Source: Gemmataceae bacterium (GTDB taxonomy: Bacteria; Planctomycetota; Planctomycetia; Gemmatales; Gemmataceae). Taken from it: DNA of 64,000 bases. Shown piece after piece: positions 43,048 through 52,314 of the stretch. The DNA lies in the NCBI GenBank assembly GCA_022842245.1, contig JALHPZ010000010.1, forward strand, positions 62,001 to 126,000. Direction: 5' to 3'. Numbering within the stretch: the first letter of the stretch is position 1; each line of letters opens with the position of its first letter. The position numbers and the translations under genes were made by a program. A model generated the notes under the pieces. The model saw only the letters and a list, made by a program, of their open reading frames with translations. It made no database searches and had not been told where the DNA came from.

Positions 43048-45516
43048 ATGAGTTCCCGAATTCTTTTCGTCTTCGTGCTGTTCGTCGCCGGGCAGGCCGC
43101 CCGCGGCAACGGACTGCTGGTACCGTCCGAACGCGGACTCCCGTCGCTCGCCATGGTCGCCCACAAGGTCGACGCCGTCATCGACGAACAGGTCGCCGTC
43201 ACCACCGTCGAACAGACCTTCCGCAACCATACGAGCCGACCTCTGGAAGCGACGTACCTCTTCCCCGTCCCGCGCGGCGCGAGCGTCAACAAGTTCTCGA
43301 TGTGGATCGACGGCCGCGAAACCGCCGGCGAACTGCTGGACGCGAAGAAGGCCCACGCCATCTACACCGAAATCGTCCGCCGCACACTGGACCCCGGCCT
43401 GCTCGAATATCTCGGCAACGACCTCCTGCGCATGCGAGTCTTCCCCGTGCCCGCCAACGGCGACGTGAAGGTGAAGGTGTCGTACACCCACGTCGCGCCG
43501 AAGGAGTCGGGCCTCGTCGAGTTCCTCTACCCCGCCAAGACCGACGGCCGCGCCACCCGCACGTTGGACGCCTTCTCCATGCGGATCACGCTGAAATCCA
43601 AGACCGCCATCCAGTCGATCTACAGCCCGACGCACGCCGTTTCGATCCAGCGAAAGTCCGATCGCGAGGCGATCGTCGACTTTGAAAAGTACCAGGCCTT
43701 GCTCGACAAGGATTTCCAACTCTTCTACGCGACGAACGCGAACCCGATCGGCATCACGCCGATCCTGTACCGCCCCGTTTCCAGCCAGGACGGCTACTTC
43801 ATGCTCATGGTCTCCCCGGCGACCGAAGCCGCCAAGAACCAGCGCGTCCCCCGCGACGTGGTGCTCGTGCTCGACAAGTCCGGCAGCATGAGCGACGCCA
43901 AGATGGCCCAGGCCCGCAAGGCGCTCAAGTTCTGCCTGAACAGCCTGAACCCGGAGGATCGCTTCGGCCTCGTCAGTTTCGCCACCATCGTGAGCAACTT
44001 CGAGGACAGCCTCAAGGGCGCATCGAAGGACAATCTCGAACGCGCCGAGAAATGGGTGGACGACCTCCGTCAGAGCGGCGGAACGGCGATCCTGCCCGCA
44101 CTGAATGCCGCGATGGACATGCGACCGAAGACCGACACCGGTCGGTCCTTCACCGTTGTCTTCTTCACCGACGGCGTGCCGACCGTCGATGAAACGAACC
44201 CCGATCGGATCGTGAACGCGATCAAGTCTCGCAACTCCGCCAGCACGCGCATCTTCACGTTCGGCGTCGGCGACGACGTGAACGCCGCGATGCTCGACCA
44301 ACTCTCGGAGGCGACCCGTGCCGTCAGCACCTACGTCCGCCCGCAGGAGGATATCGAGGCGAAGGTCAGCGGCCTGCACGCCCGCATCAGCCACCCGGTC
44401 ATGACGAACGTGAAGCTCTCGTCCACCGGCGTGCGCCTGCACGAGATCTACCCCGTCCAACTGCCGGACTTGTTCCACGGCAGCCAACTCGTCGTGTTCG
44501 GCCGGTTCAGCGGCCACGGCCCCGGCAGCGTCAAACTCTCCGGACTCGTCGGCGGCGAGACGCGCGAACTCGTCGAGGAGTTCACGTTCCCCGAACGCAC
44601 GACCGAAGGCAAGGAATTCGTCGAGCACCTCTGGGCACGACGCAAAGTCGGTTACATTCTCGATCAGATTCGCATCAATGGCGAGCGGAAGGAACTGGTG
44701 GACGAAGTGACGGACCTCGCCAGGCGGTACGGAATCGCGACGCCCTACACGAGCTATCTCGTGGTGCCGGACGGCCCGATGCCTGTATCCGCTCCGGGCC
44801 GATCGAGGGGCGCGGTACCCCTGGACCGTCTGGGTAGCGGAATTGGCGGCGGCGGATTCGGCGGCGGCGCGGGCGCGGGCTTCCTGCCCCCGATGCCGAC
44901 GTCGCCCGGCGGAGCCCTGCCGAAAGCGAGCGAGGTCGCCAAGGAGGCGGCGGGGCAAGCGCGGCGTGAACAGGCCGAAGGGAAATCGGGCGGTCTTGCG
45001 GCCGGCCGCGGGGCCGTGCAGAACAAGCAGATCGACGAGGCTTTGAAGCAGTTGAAACCCGAAGACCGCAAGGGTGCCTACGCCGACGCTCTCGAAAAAG
45101 CCAAGAAGGACCAGACCGTCCTCGCGGAGGCCGACAAGAACTACAAGGGGAATCTGGCCGCCAACCAGATCGGCCGGCAGGGCGTCGACCTCGCCGTCGC
45201 GTCCAACGAACTGCGTAATCAGTCGCGGCTGACCCAGACGGCCAACCGCGCCGCCTATGGTCGCAACTGTGTCGAGATCGGCGGTGTCTGGATCGACGAC
45301 CAGTACGACGCCAAGATGAAGCTCGTCACCATCCGCGCGCAGGGCAAGGCGTACTTCCGCATCCTCGAAAAGCAGTCGAAGATGAAGGAGGTTTACAAGC
45401 TCGGCAACTTCGTCGTCTGGGTCGCGCCCAGCGGCGACGCCCTCGCCATCGACCCGAACGACGGCGTCGACGAGTTGAGCGACGAAGCCATCGACAAGCT
45501 CTTTGTCCGGAAGTGA
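43048..45516 (+). CDS. Secreted VIT and VWA domain protein
   Basis: An 822-residue exported protein. Signal peptide at 1-20 (ends ARG). VIT domain at about 25-150: VTTVEQTFRNHTSRPLEATY, then FPVPRGASVNKFSMW. VWA domain at about 270-440 with the MIDAS motif Asp276-Lys-Ser278-Gly-Ser280 and FFTDGVPTVDE. The rest includes a Gly-rich linker (about 590-615) and a lysine-rich region, ending in a compact domain with CVEIGGVWIDDQYDAK near residue 745. Same layout as inter-alpha-trypsin inhibitor heavy chains, which bind metal-dependent ligands. GAGG stands before the ATG, and a strong terminator follows. Confidence 0.92.
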   Translation: MSSRILFVFVLFVAGQAARGNGLLVPSERGLPSLAMVAHKVDAVIDEQVAVTTVEQTFRNHTSRPLEATYLFPVPRGASVNKFSMWIDGRETAGELLDAKKAHAIYTEIVRRTLDPGLLEYLGNDLLRMRVFPVPANGDVKVKVSYTHVAPKESGLVEFLYPAKTDGRATRTLDAFSMRITLKSKTAIQSIYSPTHAVSIQRKSDREAIVDFEKYQALLDKDFQLFYATNANPIGITPILYRPVSSQDGYFMLMVSPATEAAKNQRVPRDVVLVLDKSGSMSDAKMAQARKALKFCLNSLNPEDRFGLVSFATIVSNFEDSLKGASKDNLERAEKWVDDLRQSGGTAILPALNAAMDMRPKTDTGRSFTVVFFTDGVPTVDETNPDRIVNAIKSRNSASTRIFTFGVGDDVNAAMLDQLSEATRAVSTYVRPQEDIEAKVSGLHARISHPVMTNVKLSSTGVRLHEIYPVQLPDLFHGSQLVVFGRFSGHGPGSVKLSGLVGGETRELVEEFTFPERTTEGKEFVEHLWARRKVGYILDQIRINGERKELVDEVTDLARRYGIATPYTSYLVVPDGPMPVSAPGRSRGAVPLDRLGSGIGGGGFGGGAGAGFLPPMPTSPGGALPKASEVAKEAAGQARREQAEGKSGGLAAGRGAVQNKQIDEALKQLKPEDRKGAYADALEKAKKDQTVLAEADKNYKGNLAANQIGRQGVDLAVASNELRNQSRLTQTANRAAYGRNCVEIGGVWIDDQYDAKMKLVTIRAQGKAYFRILEKQSKMKEVYKLGNFVVWVAPSGDALAIDPNDGVDELSDEAIDKLFVRK

Positions 45517-45534
45517 GCGATCCCGGTTCGCGCG

Positions 45535-45568
45535 AAACCCCGGCACGGCGTGCCGGGGTTTTTGTTTT
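45535..45568 (+). terminator. Terminator of the VIT/VWA gene
   Basis: A perfect 12-bp stem (45535-45546 and 45550-45561: aaaccccggcac / gtgccggggttt) with a 3-nt loop, continuing into a T-run (tttttgtttt). It begins 19 bp after the stop. Confidence 0.92.
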
Positions 45569-45649
45569 CCCGCTTCGGGGCGGTCGCGGTCCGTTCCCGT
45601 ATCATCGCTAGGTAAGACCCGCCGTTCGTTCCCCTCGGAGACTCTCCCC

Positions 45650-46411
45650 ATGCGTCGCGTCCTTTTCGCTCTCTGCTTCCTCGCCGCCGGCGTCGCCGTC
45701 GGCCAGGAGAAGAAGCCCGCCGACCCGAAGAAAGCCGAGCCCAAGAAGGCGGCACCGAAGGCCGCTCCGGTCGTGCCCCCCAAAAAAGGGGAAAGCGAAA
45801 CGATCAAGCTCTTCGACGGCAAGACGCTCGAAGGCTGGGAGGGATACGAAGACCTTTGGAGCGTCAAGGACGGCGTAATCGTATCCAAGAACACCAAGCC
45901 GCTGAAATACAGCACGTATCTATTGACGAAGAAAAAATTCAGCGATTTCCGCATCACCTTCGCGTGCAAGCTTCTGCCCGGTTCCGAAATGCACTCCGGC
46001 GTGTCGTTCTGGGGCGAGGTGTGGCCGAAGGCCGACGGGAAGGTCGTCGATGTGAAGACCGACCGCAGCGAATACACCTACAAAGGCCACCTCGTCATGT
46101 TCCCATCGGGCTACGGCATGTACGACCTTTTCGGCCGCAATGGCCTCGGCGTCGATAACAAGCCCGCGCTGAAGGTGAACAAGCAGCACGACTGGAACGA
46201 GATCGAAGTGCTGGCACAGGGCAACCGCGTTCGCGTCGCCGTCAACGGCGCCGCCGTGGTCGACTGGCGCGACCCGCAACCGGACCGCATCAAGGAAGGC
46301 CCGATCGGCCTGCAACTGCACTCGCTGAACGGTCCCCAGGAACTCCACTGGAAAGGACTCGTGCTGGAGACCTTCCCGAAGGTCGACGAACTGATCACCG
46401 TGAAAAAGTAA
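45650..46411 (+). CDS. Secreted DUF1080 (3-keto-disaccharide hydrolase-like) protein
   Basis: A 253-residue protein with a signal peptide (1-19) and then a Lys/Pro/Ala-rich linker (about 20-46). The DUF1080 concanavalin-like domain (about 50-250) begins IKLFDGKTLEGWEGYEDLWS and contains FRITFACKLLPGSEMHSGVS, HDWNEIEVLAQGNRVRVAVN and EGPIGLQLHSLNGPQELHWK. Related domains act on glycosides, including 3-keto sugars; binding or hydrolysis is possible. The ATG at 45650 has GGAG 9 bp upstream. It is the first of three to four genes on the same strand with small gaps. Confidence 0.9.
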   Translation: MRRVLFALCFLAAGVAVGQEKKPADPKKAEPKKAAPKAAPVVPPKKGESETIKLFDGKTLEGWEGYEDLWSVKDGVIVSKNTKPLKYSTYLLTKKKFSDFRITFACKLLPGSEMHSGVSFWGEVWPKADGKVVDVKTDRSEYTYKGHLVMFPSGYGMYDLFGRNGLGVDNKPALKVNKQHDWNEIEVLAQGNRVRVAVNGAAVVDWRDPQPDRIKEGPIGLQLHSLNGPQELHWKGLVLETFPKVDELITVKK

Positions 46412-46443
46412 CACCGATCCCTCTCCCCGTTTCGGATACCGCC

Positions 46444-47319
46444 ATGCGAACGATCGCAATCGCAGTCGTCCTGCTCGCCGCGCCGTTGGCCTTCGCCCAG
46501 AAGCCGCCGACGGTGCCGGACTCGGTGGTATTCGAAACGGGGAACGAATACGCAAACCCCGACGGCCAGCACCTGCAACTGAACCTGGCGCGGCCGAAGG
46601 CGGGCGAAGGTCCCTTCCCCGCCGTCGTCTGCATCCATGGCGGCGGATTCCGTGCCGGCAAGCGCGACGGCTACGACTCGCTCTGCATCAAACTCGCCCA
46701 AAATGGTTATGTCGCCGTCACGGTGAGTTATCGGTTGGCTCCGAAATACCAGTTCCCCGCCGCCGTCCACGACGTGAAGGCCGCCGTCCGCTGGCTTCGC
46801 GCCAACGCCGCGAAATACAAAGTGGACCCCGAGCGGATCGGCACGACCGGCGGTTCCGCCGGCGGGCACCTCGCGCAGTTCCTCGGCGTCACCGCCGGCG
46901 TCAAGGAATTCGAAGGCGATGGCGGCCACGCCGACCGATCGAGCCGCGTGAAGTGCGTCGTCAACGTCTATGGCCCCAGCGATTTCACAAAGTCCTACGG
47001 CAAATCCGTGGACGCCGCCGAAGTCCTGCCGCTGTTCCTGGGAGGCAACCTCGAAACGGCGAAGAAGGCGCATATCCGATCCAGCCCGCTGAACTGGGTG
47101 ACGCCCAACGCCGCGCCCACGCTGTGTATCCACGGCACGGAGGACAGATACGTGGCCCACGAACAGGCCGTGTGGATCGTGGACCGTTTGAAGTCCGCAG
47201 GCGTCGAAGCCGAGTTGCTGACGCTCGAGGGCGCGGGCCACGGATTCAAGGGGAAGGACGCCGAAACGGCCGAGAAGGCGTTGATGGCGTTCTTCGATAA
47301 GCATCTGAAGTCGAAGTAA
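46444..47319 (+). CDS. Secreted alpha/beta hydrolase (esterase/lipase type)
   Basis: A 291-residue exported hydrolase. The signal peptide ends LAFAQ (residue 19). The oxyanion motif is IHGGGFRAGKRDGYD, the nucleophile elbow is TTGGSAGGHL with the catalytic Ser, the Asp lies in HGTEDRYVAHEQ and the His in GAGHGFKGKDA. This is the hormone-sensitive-lipase-like/BD-FAE esterase layout, often feruloyl or acetyl esterases. A role in deacetylating polysaccharides would fit the DUF1080 gene 32 bp upstream (inference). The next gene begins on the base after this stop. Confidence 0.92.
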   Translation: MRTIAIAVVLLAAPLAFAQKPPTVPDSVVFETGNEYANPDGQHLQLNLARPKAGEGPFPAVVCIHGGGFRAGKRDGYDSLCIKLAQNGYVAVTVSYRLAPKYQFPAAVHDVKAAVRWLRANAAKYKVDPERIGTTGGSAGGHLAQFLGVTAGVKEFEGDGGHADRSSRVKCVVNVYGPSDFTKSYGKSVDAAEVLPLFLGGNLETAKKAHIRSSPLNWVTPNAAPTLCIHGTEDRYVAHEQAVWIVDRLKSAGVEAELLTLEGAGHGFKGKDAETAEKALMAFFDKHLKSK

Positions 47320-47742
47320 ATGGGAGTACCGATCGACATGATGGCCATTCCGACGATCGTCACCGGTCTGATCCTGACCGCGATCGGGAGCTACGGCTAC
47401 CTGAACGCGACGCCGAACGCCGAGGGGAAGGTCAGCCCGACGGCGCTGATCCCGGCTGTGATCGGCCTGTTGATCCTGATTTGCGGCGCACTGGCGTTCA
47501 AGGATGGGCTGCGCAAGCATGTGATGCACTTCGCCGCCATGCTTGGCGTCCTCGGATTCCTCGGTGGATTCGCCCCGCCGATCCGCCAACTCGCCACCGG
47601 CAAGGATCTGAACCTCACTGCGCCCGCCGCCGTCGCCGGGCTGGCCATGTCGCTGGTCTGCGCCGCGTTCGTGGCGATGTGCGTGCGGTCTTTCATCGCG
47701 GCGCGCAAGGCACGGGAAGCGCGCGAGGCCGGCGCGGCATGA
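47320..47742 (+). CDS. Small four-helix membrane protein
   Basis: A 140-residue protein with four predicted transmembrane helices: IPTIVTGLILTAIGSYGYL, LIPAVIGLLILICGALAF, HVMHFAAMLGVLGFLGGF and AAVAGLAMSLVCAAFVAMCV. The ATG at 47320 is the base after the upstream stop; an ATG at 47338 with GGGAG before it is an alternative start of 134 residues. Its last codons overlap the next gene (ATGA). Short basic tail RKAREAREAGAA. No homology recognised. The tight spacing between hydrolase and H-X9-DG gene suggests one transcript. Confidence 0.7.
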   Translation: MGVPIDMMAIPTIVTGLILTAIGSYGYLNATPNAEGKVSPTALIPAVIGLLILICGALAFKDGLRKHVMHFAAMLGVLGFLGGFAPPIRQLATGKDLNLTAPAAVAGLAMSLVCAAFVAMCVRSFIAARKAREAREAGAA

Positions 47743-48563
47743 CGCGGAGCATTCTCGGCCTCGTCCTCGCCGGCGGGTTCCTGCTCGTCGGGTTCGGCCT
47801 CCTCGTGACGGCGCTCGTGCGCCAACGCGCCGATGCCGACAGGGAGACGGTCAAGCGCAACCTGATGGAACTCGGCCAGTTCGCCGCGCGCTACCACGAG
47901 GCGGAAGCCGGGAAGAAGAAGCTGCCAGAGATCGCGGTCGTCCCGCCTGCGACAGTGTTGCCGTCGATGTTCCCGCCCGACGAACGTTTGAGCTGGGCCG
48001 TGGCGATGTTGCCGTTCCTCGATCAGAAGCGGCAAAAGACGGACGGATTGATCAAGCTGATCAATCCAAACCTCGCCTGGAACGATGGGGGGAACGCCGA
48101 GGCGGCGAAGACACGGCTGCGCGTGCTGCTCTGCCCGGCCGTGCCGCCGGAGTTCCGCGACGGCGAGCCGGTTGTCACACAGATCGTGGGGGTCGCGGGT
48201 GTCGGCGAGAACGCAGCCGCCCTGCCTCTCGATTCACCACTCGCCGGCAGTTTCCGCTACGACGGCCCGACGCCGCTCGGCGCCTTCCCGGACGGTACGA
48301 GCAACACCCTGCTCTTCGGCGAGACGAACCGCGACCTCGGCCCGTGGATCCGCGGCGGCCCCTCTACCGTTCGCGGTCTTGTCCCCGATGTGCCCGTCAT
48401 TGGTACAGGTGCGCAGTTCGGCGGGATACACATCGGCGGTGCCTGGTTCGGCTTCGCCGACGGCGGTGCACGCTTCCTGAACGAGCGAATCGATCCGAAG
48501 GTGTTCTTCGCCCTAGCCACCCGTGCCGGCGGCGCGGACGAGGCGATCGCGATCGCCGAATGA
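47739..48563 (+). CDS. DUF1559-like H-X9-DG protein
   Basis: A 274-residue protein with an N-terminal membrane helix (MTRSILGLVLAGGFLLVGFG to about residue 26). The pseudopilin-like helical region has RNLMELGQFAARYHEAEAG, similar to the DUF1559 start. The DUF1559 C-terminus is GGIHIGGAWFGFADGGARFL, matching the H-X9-DG rule exactly, and SNTLLFGETNRDLGPW in the middle. DUF1559 proteins are abundant planctomycete surface proteins with pilin-like N-termini. The typical N-terminal cleavage motif for pre-pilin peptidase is not obvious here. It overlaps the upstream gene by 4 bp and converges on the DsbD-type gene with 1 bp between stops. Confidence 0.82.
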   Translation: MTRSILGLVLAGGFLLVGFGLLVTALVRQRADADRETVKRNLMELGQFAARYHEAEAGKKKLPEIAVVPPATVLPSMFPPDERLSWAVAMLPFLDQKRQKTDGLIKLINPNLAWNDGGNAEAAKTRLRVLLCPAVPPEFRDGEPVVTQIVGVAGVGENAAALPLDSPLAGSFRYDGPTPLGAFPDGTSNTLLFGETNRDLGPWIRGGPSTVRGLVPDVPVIGTGAQFGGIHIGGAWFGFADGGARFLNERIDPKVFFALATRAGGADEAIAIAE

Positions 48564-48564
48564 A

Positions 48565-50622
48565 TCACTTCGCGAGCGGCTTCCGCAGGAACGCCGCGAA
48601 CGCAGCCGGGTCGTTGATCTTGCTCTCTTCGTAGATGTCCACGACGCGCGTCCGGCCGTTGGGCAGCGGTTCGAGGATCATGTACAGCGGAAGCCGTTCG
48701 TCGCCGCCGGTGGACGCCCGCTGGAAGTCCTGGTTCACGCGTGCCTCATCCTCTCGCTGCGCGAGCGTTCGTGGGATCGTAAAGAATTCGCCTGGCACTT
48801 CGTCCGTGTAGAGTTGAGCGAGGGAATACCGCCGGAGGGTCGCATCGATCTCGGCGATAGGAAAGACGTTGTGTTCGTTCAGCCGGCAATTCGTGCAGGT
48901 CTTGCCGGTGAAGTCGACGAAAACGAGCGAGCGGCCATCGGCCCCCTTGCGGGCCGCCTCGATGGTGCCGGAAAGATCGCTGGACCACGGGAGATCCTTC
49001 CCTCCGCCGGACGAAGATTCGGGCAGCAGGAACGATTCGATCCACGCGTAGACGACGCTCGTCGGCCGCTGGTTCTGGCCCTCGTTCGTCTTGAACAGGC
49101 CCGGCATCAGGTGCATGGCCAGCCAGAAGAACACGAGCGCCCACATCAGCCGGCCGACGCCGATCGTCGGTTTCTCCTCGTCGTGCGGCAGGCGGAAGAC
49201 GTTCAGGAGATACAGCCCGCACACGACGGCGGCGACGATGGTGCCCGCGAGGCAGACGTCGAACGTGAAGTATTGGGTGGGGGACAGCAACCGCAGTTCG
49301 GCGGTGCGGAAAAACTTCAGGGCCGCAGCGACCTCGACGAAGCCCATGACGGCTTTGATCGTGTCCAGCCAGCCGCCGGATTTCGGCAGCTTGCGGATGA
49401 GCGCCGGGAAGAGCGCGAGCAGAAAGAACGGCGAGGCGAACGCGGCCGAGAAGGCGAACGCGCCGAGCGCGAGTTGCGTCGTACCGAACTGGCCGGACGC
49501 GGCGAAGCCGGCGAAGCCCCCGAGGAACGGGGCGACGCACGTGAAGCTGACGATGCTGAATGCGAGCGCGCCGAAGACGGTGCCGACGAGGCCGCCAGCG
49601 CCCCGGCGCTTCTCAGTATAGCGGAGCAGGAATCCCGGCAGCGCGATGTCGTACATGCCGAACAGCGAAAGCGCGAAGAAGATCAGCAACGCGCCGAGGC
49701 CGATGTTCATCCACGGGTTCACGGACAGGTCGCGGAAGACCTGCAGCACGAAGAGCGCCGCCACGCCGATGACGACGACGATCGTCAGCGAGTAGACCGC
49801 CGCGAGCTTGAGCACCTCGCGCGGCGACTTGTTCCCCTGTTTGAGGAACAGGCTCACCGTGATCGGAATCATCGGGAAGACGCAGGGGGTGACGAGCGAA
49901 ATCCAGCCCCATACGGCCGCAGTCGCGAGGAAGCCCCAGATTTCCGTCGTCGGCAGCTTCGACTCGCCGCGGTCGAGTGTCGCGAGTACGGCGTCGAGCT
50001 TCGCCTTGTACTCATCGATTGGTAGTCCGACCTTTTTCACCAGTCCGGTCCGCGCCGGTTCCGCCTTCGGTTCGTCGCTCTTTTCGACTTTCTCCGGCGC
50101 GGGGTTCGGCGGGGACGCGCGCGGCGCCGGCGCGGGTGCCGGAACGCCGCCGGCGACCACCTCCAGTTCCACGATCGGGATCGACGTCTTCTTCGACTTC
50201 AGACACAGCCCCGGTACGCAAACCTGAATGCTCGATTTCGAGAGATCGATCGTCTTCTTTCCCGGCGTCGCGGTCGGCGCCACTTTCGCCTTGAACATCC
50301 AGGTCGTCGCCGCGAGATATTTCTCCGCCGGCATCCCTTCCTCGTCCACGCCCTCGATCGCGCCGGGCGGGTCGTCGTACATCGGGTCGAAGACGAGTTC
50401 GCCCGATTCGGGCAGGCGGAAATTGTTCTTCGCGGAGGTGTACGTCCAGGCCCCTTCCTTCGGGGAGACCGTCAAGGATACCGTCACCGTGTCGCCGGGC
50501 TTCGCCTTGGCCGGTTCGACCTTTGTTGTGATGTCGGCAACCTCCTCGAATCGCTTCGGCAGTTTTTGAGCAAAGGCCGGCAGTGCGGCGAGCAGCAGGA
50601 CGAGGAGCGAACGGGACAACAT
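48565..50622 (-). CDS. DsbD-type thiol:disulfide interchange protein
   Basis: A 685-residue membrane protein. After a signal sequence (1-18, MLSRSLLVLLLAALPAFA) lies an N-terminal domain with STKSSIQVCVPGLCL-like cysteines (VCVPGLC) as in DsbD-alpha. A Pro/Ala linker (about 155-180) follows. The membrane core has eight helices with cysteine-containing loops TPCVFPMIPITVSLF and SFTCVAPFLGGFAGF. The C-terminal thioredoxin domain carries C576-T-N-C579. Such proteins carry electrons from cytoplasmic thioredoxin to periplasmic partners, for example for cytochrome maturation, which would suit the CxxCH proteins in this window. Start at 50622 chosen for the signal peptide. Converges with the DUF1559-like gene. 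Confidence 0.9.
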   Translation of the reverse strand: MLSRSLLVLLLAALPAFAQKLPKRFEEVADITTKVEPAKAKPGDTVTVSLTVSPKEGAWTYTSAKNNFRLPESGELVFDPMYDDPPGAIEGVDEEGMPAEKYLAATTWMFKAKVAPTATPGKKTIDLSKSSIQVCVPGLCLKSKKTSIPIVELEVVAGGVPAPAPAPRASPPNPAPEKVEKSDEPKAEPARTGLVKKVGLPIDEYKAKLDAVLATLDRGESKLPTTEIWGFLATAAVWGWISLVTPCVFPMIPITVSLFLKQGNKSPREVLKLAAVYSLTIVVVIGVAALFVLQVFRDLSVNPWMNIGLGALLIFFALSLFGMYDIALPGFLLRYTEKRRGAGGLVGTVFGALAFSIVSFTCVAPFLGGFAGFAASGQFGTTQLALGAFAFSAAFASPFFLLALFPALIRKLPKSGGWLDTIKAVMGFVEVAAALKFFRTAELRLLSPTQYFTFDVCLAGTIVAAVVCGLYLLNVFRLPHDEEKPTIGVGRLMWALVFFWLAMHLMPGLFKTNEGQNQRPTSVVYAWIESFLLPESSSGGGKDLPWSSDLSGTIEAARKGADGRSLVFVDFTGKTCTNCRLNEHNVFPIAEIDATLRRYSLAQLYTDEVPGEFFTIPRTLAQREDEARVNQDFQRASTGGDERLPLYMILEPLPNGRTRVVDIYEESKINDPAAFAAFLRKPLAK

Positions 50623-50730
50623 GATAGGCGTTCCGGGAATGCTTCGACGAACCGTCCGGGCGACGGCATTGTACATGCGAGGGCATAGCCCAGCATCCCG
50701 TCATTCCTTACAGGAAGGTTGATCGAGGTG

Positions 50731-52314
50731 TCACTTCGTTTTGGCTTCGGTGGGAGAAATCAGCCCATCGCCGTCGGCGTCGAGTTTCCGGAAGAGTTCG
50801 AGTGGGCCGAGGAATTCCCTGCGGGACACGTCGCCATCGCCGTTGCGATCCATCTTGACGAACCAGGCCGGCCCTTCGGCGGGCGCGGCGCGGGTCGGCG
50901 GGTCGGCCATCGTTTCGACGAAGCCGCGGGGTGACTCCGGGTTCGCGAACATGCGGAGGCCTGAGGAGGTCGATTGGATCGCGAGGAGTCGGGGCACGTT
51001 GGCCTTGGCGAGTGGGCCGTCGGGTCCGACGATCGATTTTGCGATCGCCGGCAAGGTCGCCAGTTCGCGCAGCGAGAGTTGCCCGTCGTTGTTCGCGTCG
51101 ACCAGTTCAAAGAGGCTGCGTCCGCGATCGACCACGGCGAAGGCGGCACGGCAGTTGGCGAGCGCCGCCAACACCCCGAGCGAGGCTTCGAGTTCTTTCT
51201 CGGTCAGCGCGTCGTCGCCGTCGCGGTCGAGGAAGGCGAACGCGCTGGCGAGGGCGGGCTGGTCCTTGAGGCTCGCCTTGGCGACGCGGCCGTCCTTTGC
51301 GAGGGCCTTGAAACCGGTACGGATCCGGTAGGCGGTGGCGGTCCACTCGCCGACGCCGACGCCGGTGGGGGAGGAAACGTCGAACCGGGTGTCGCCGACG
51401 GCGGAGACGCCGGGGGGCCAAGACGTGGATTTCGTGGGATCGACGGCGAGCCGGACATCGACGGCGAAGAGCGGCTTCGCAGCAAGCCAGGCGAGGAGTT
51501 CGTCGGTGTCGAGCGAGCCGTTGGCGTCGCGGTCGAATTCGGCGAACGGCTTCTCGCCCATGCCGAGTTCGGCTCGTGAAAGCGTGGTGGCTTTCGGCTT
51601 GCCTCGCGCGGCGAGAAGTTGCTTGACGGCGGGCAGGCCGACACCGGTCAGGAGCAGGAAATCGGCCGAGTTGGCTTCGACCGGTTCGGGCGCGGGCCGC
51701 CGGCCGGGCTGCGCGAACGGGCGTGCGGGCGGAACGCCGCGGGACGTTAGTTCCGCGGCGGTCAGCCATTCGTCCTCGTTGACGTCGAGGATGGCGAGGC
51801 GGTCGCGCGCGGCGGCGAGTTCGGCGGCGGAGAGTTTCCCGTCGCCGTCGGCGTCAAGATGCTTGAAGAGCGCGTTCGTGAGCGCGGCCGCGTCGTCCCG
51901 CGCGGCCTCGAACGAGACTTCGACCGGTCCGAACCCGGCGGTCTTCAGCGCCGCGGCGAACGCCGTCTTGTCGACGGCCTCGGCGTCGCGCTCGAACTTC
52001 AATCGTCCGGCGAGGTCCGATTCGGCAAACGCCGCGCTCGGATCGCTGCGCCGGCGGCCCGATTGCTGGCCCAGCACGGCGCGTTCCTTCGCGTCGAGCT
52101 TTCCGTTCCCGTCGCGATCGAGGTACTCGAAGAACTTCTCGACTGCGGCGGTCCAGACCGGCCCGACCGGTTTACCCTCAAACGTGGGGCGCAGCTCGAC
52201 GACGCCGGGCGCGCCGGGAGGGAAGAACGCGAAGCGCGCGACGTTGTCGGCGCGGACCGATGACGACACGCATCCCATCCCCGCGATCGCGGCCCATGCG
52301 ACGAAACGGTTCAT
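50731..52314 (-). CDS. Exported protein with eight EF-hand motifs
   Basis: A 527-residue protein with a signal peptide ending at about residue 22 (SSSVRA). Eight EF-hand loops are seen along the length, for example YLDRDGNGKLDAKE, HLDADGDGKLSAAE, ILDVNEDEWLTAAE, EFDRDANGSLDTDE, FLDRDGDDALTEKE, LVDANNDGQLSLRE, KMDRNGDGDVSRRE and KLDADGDGLISPTE. Most have the Asp-x-Asp-x-[DN]-Gly pattern needed to bind calcium; the third and fifth deviate at Gly. Spacers are long, unlike calmodulin. It is last in an operon with DUF1501, DUF1549/1553, BlaR-like and BlaI genes: its ATG overlaps the DUF1501 stop (ATGA). A calcium-sensing or calcium-stabilised partner is plausible. Confidence 0.88.
   Translation of the reverse strand: MNRFVAWAAIAGMGCVSSSVRADNVARFAFFPPGAPGVVELRPTFEGKPVGPVWTAAVEKFFEYLDRDGNGKLDAKERAVLGQQSGRRRSDPSAAFAESDLAGRLKFERDAEAVDKTAFAAALKTAGFGPVEVSFEAARDDAAALTNALFKHLDADGDGKLSAAELAAARDRLAILDVNEDEWLTAAELTSRGVPPARPFAQPGRRPAPEPVEANSADFLLLTGVGLPAVKQLLAARGKPKATTLSRAELGMGEKPFAEFDRDANGSLDTDELLAWLAAKPLFAVDVRLAVDPTKSTSWPPGVSAVGDTRFDVSSPTGVGVGEWTATAYRIRTGFKALAKDGRVAKASLKDQPALASAFAFLDRDGDDALTEKELEASLGVLAALANCRAAFAVVDRGRSLFELVDANNDGQLSLRELATLPAIAKSIVGPDGPLAKANVPRLLAIQSTSSGLRMFANPESPRGFVETMADPPTRAAPAEGPAWFVKMDRNGDGDVSRREFLGPLELFRKLDADGDGLISPTEAKTK

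Noticed and set aside
43018..46077. A 1,019-codon open frame on the minus strand opposite the VIT/VWA gene
   Set aside because: It shadows the VIT/VWA and DUF1080 genes and crosses a strong terminator; no domain is recognisable in it.
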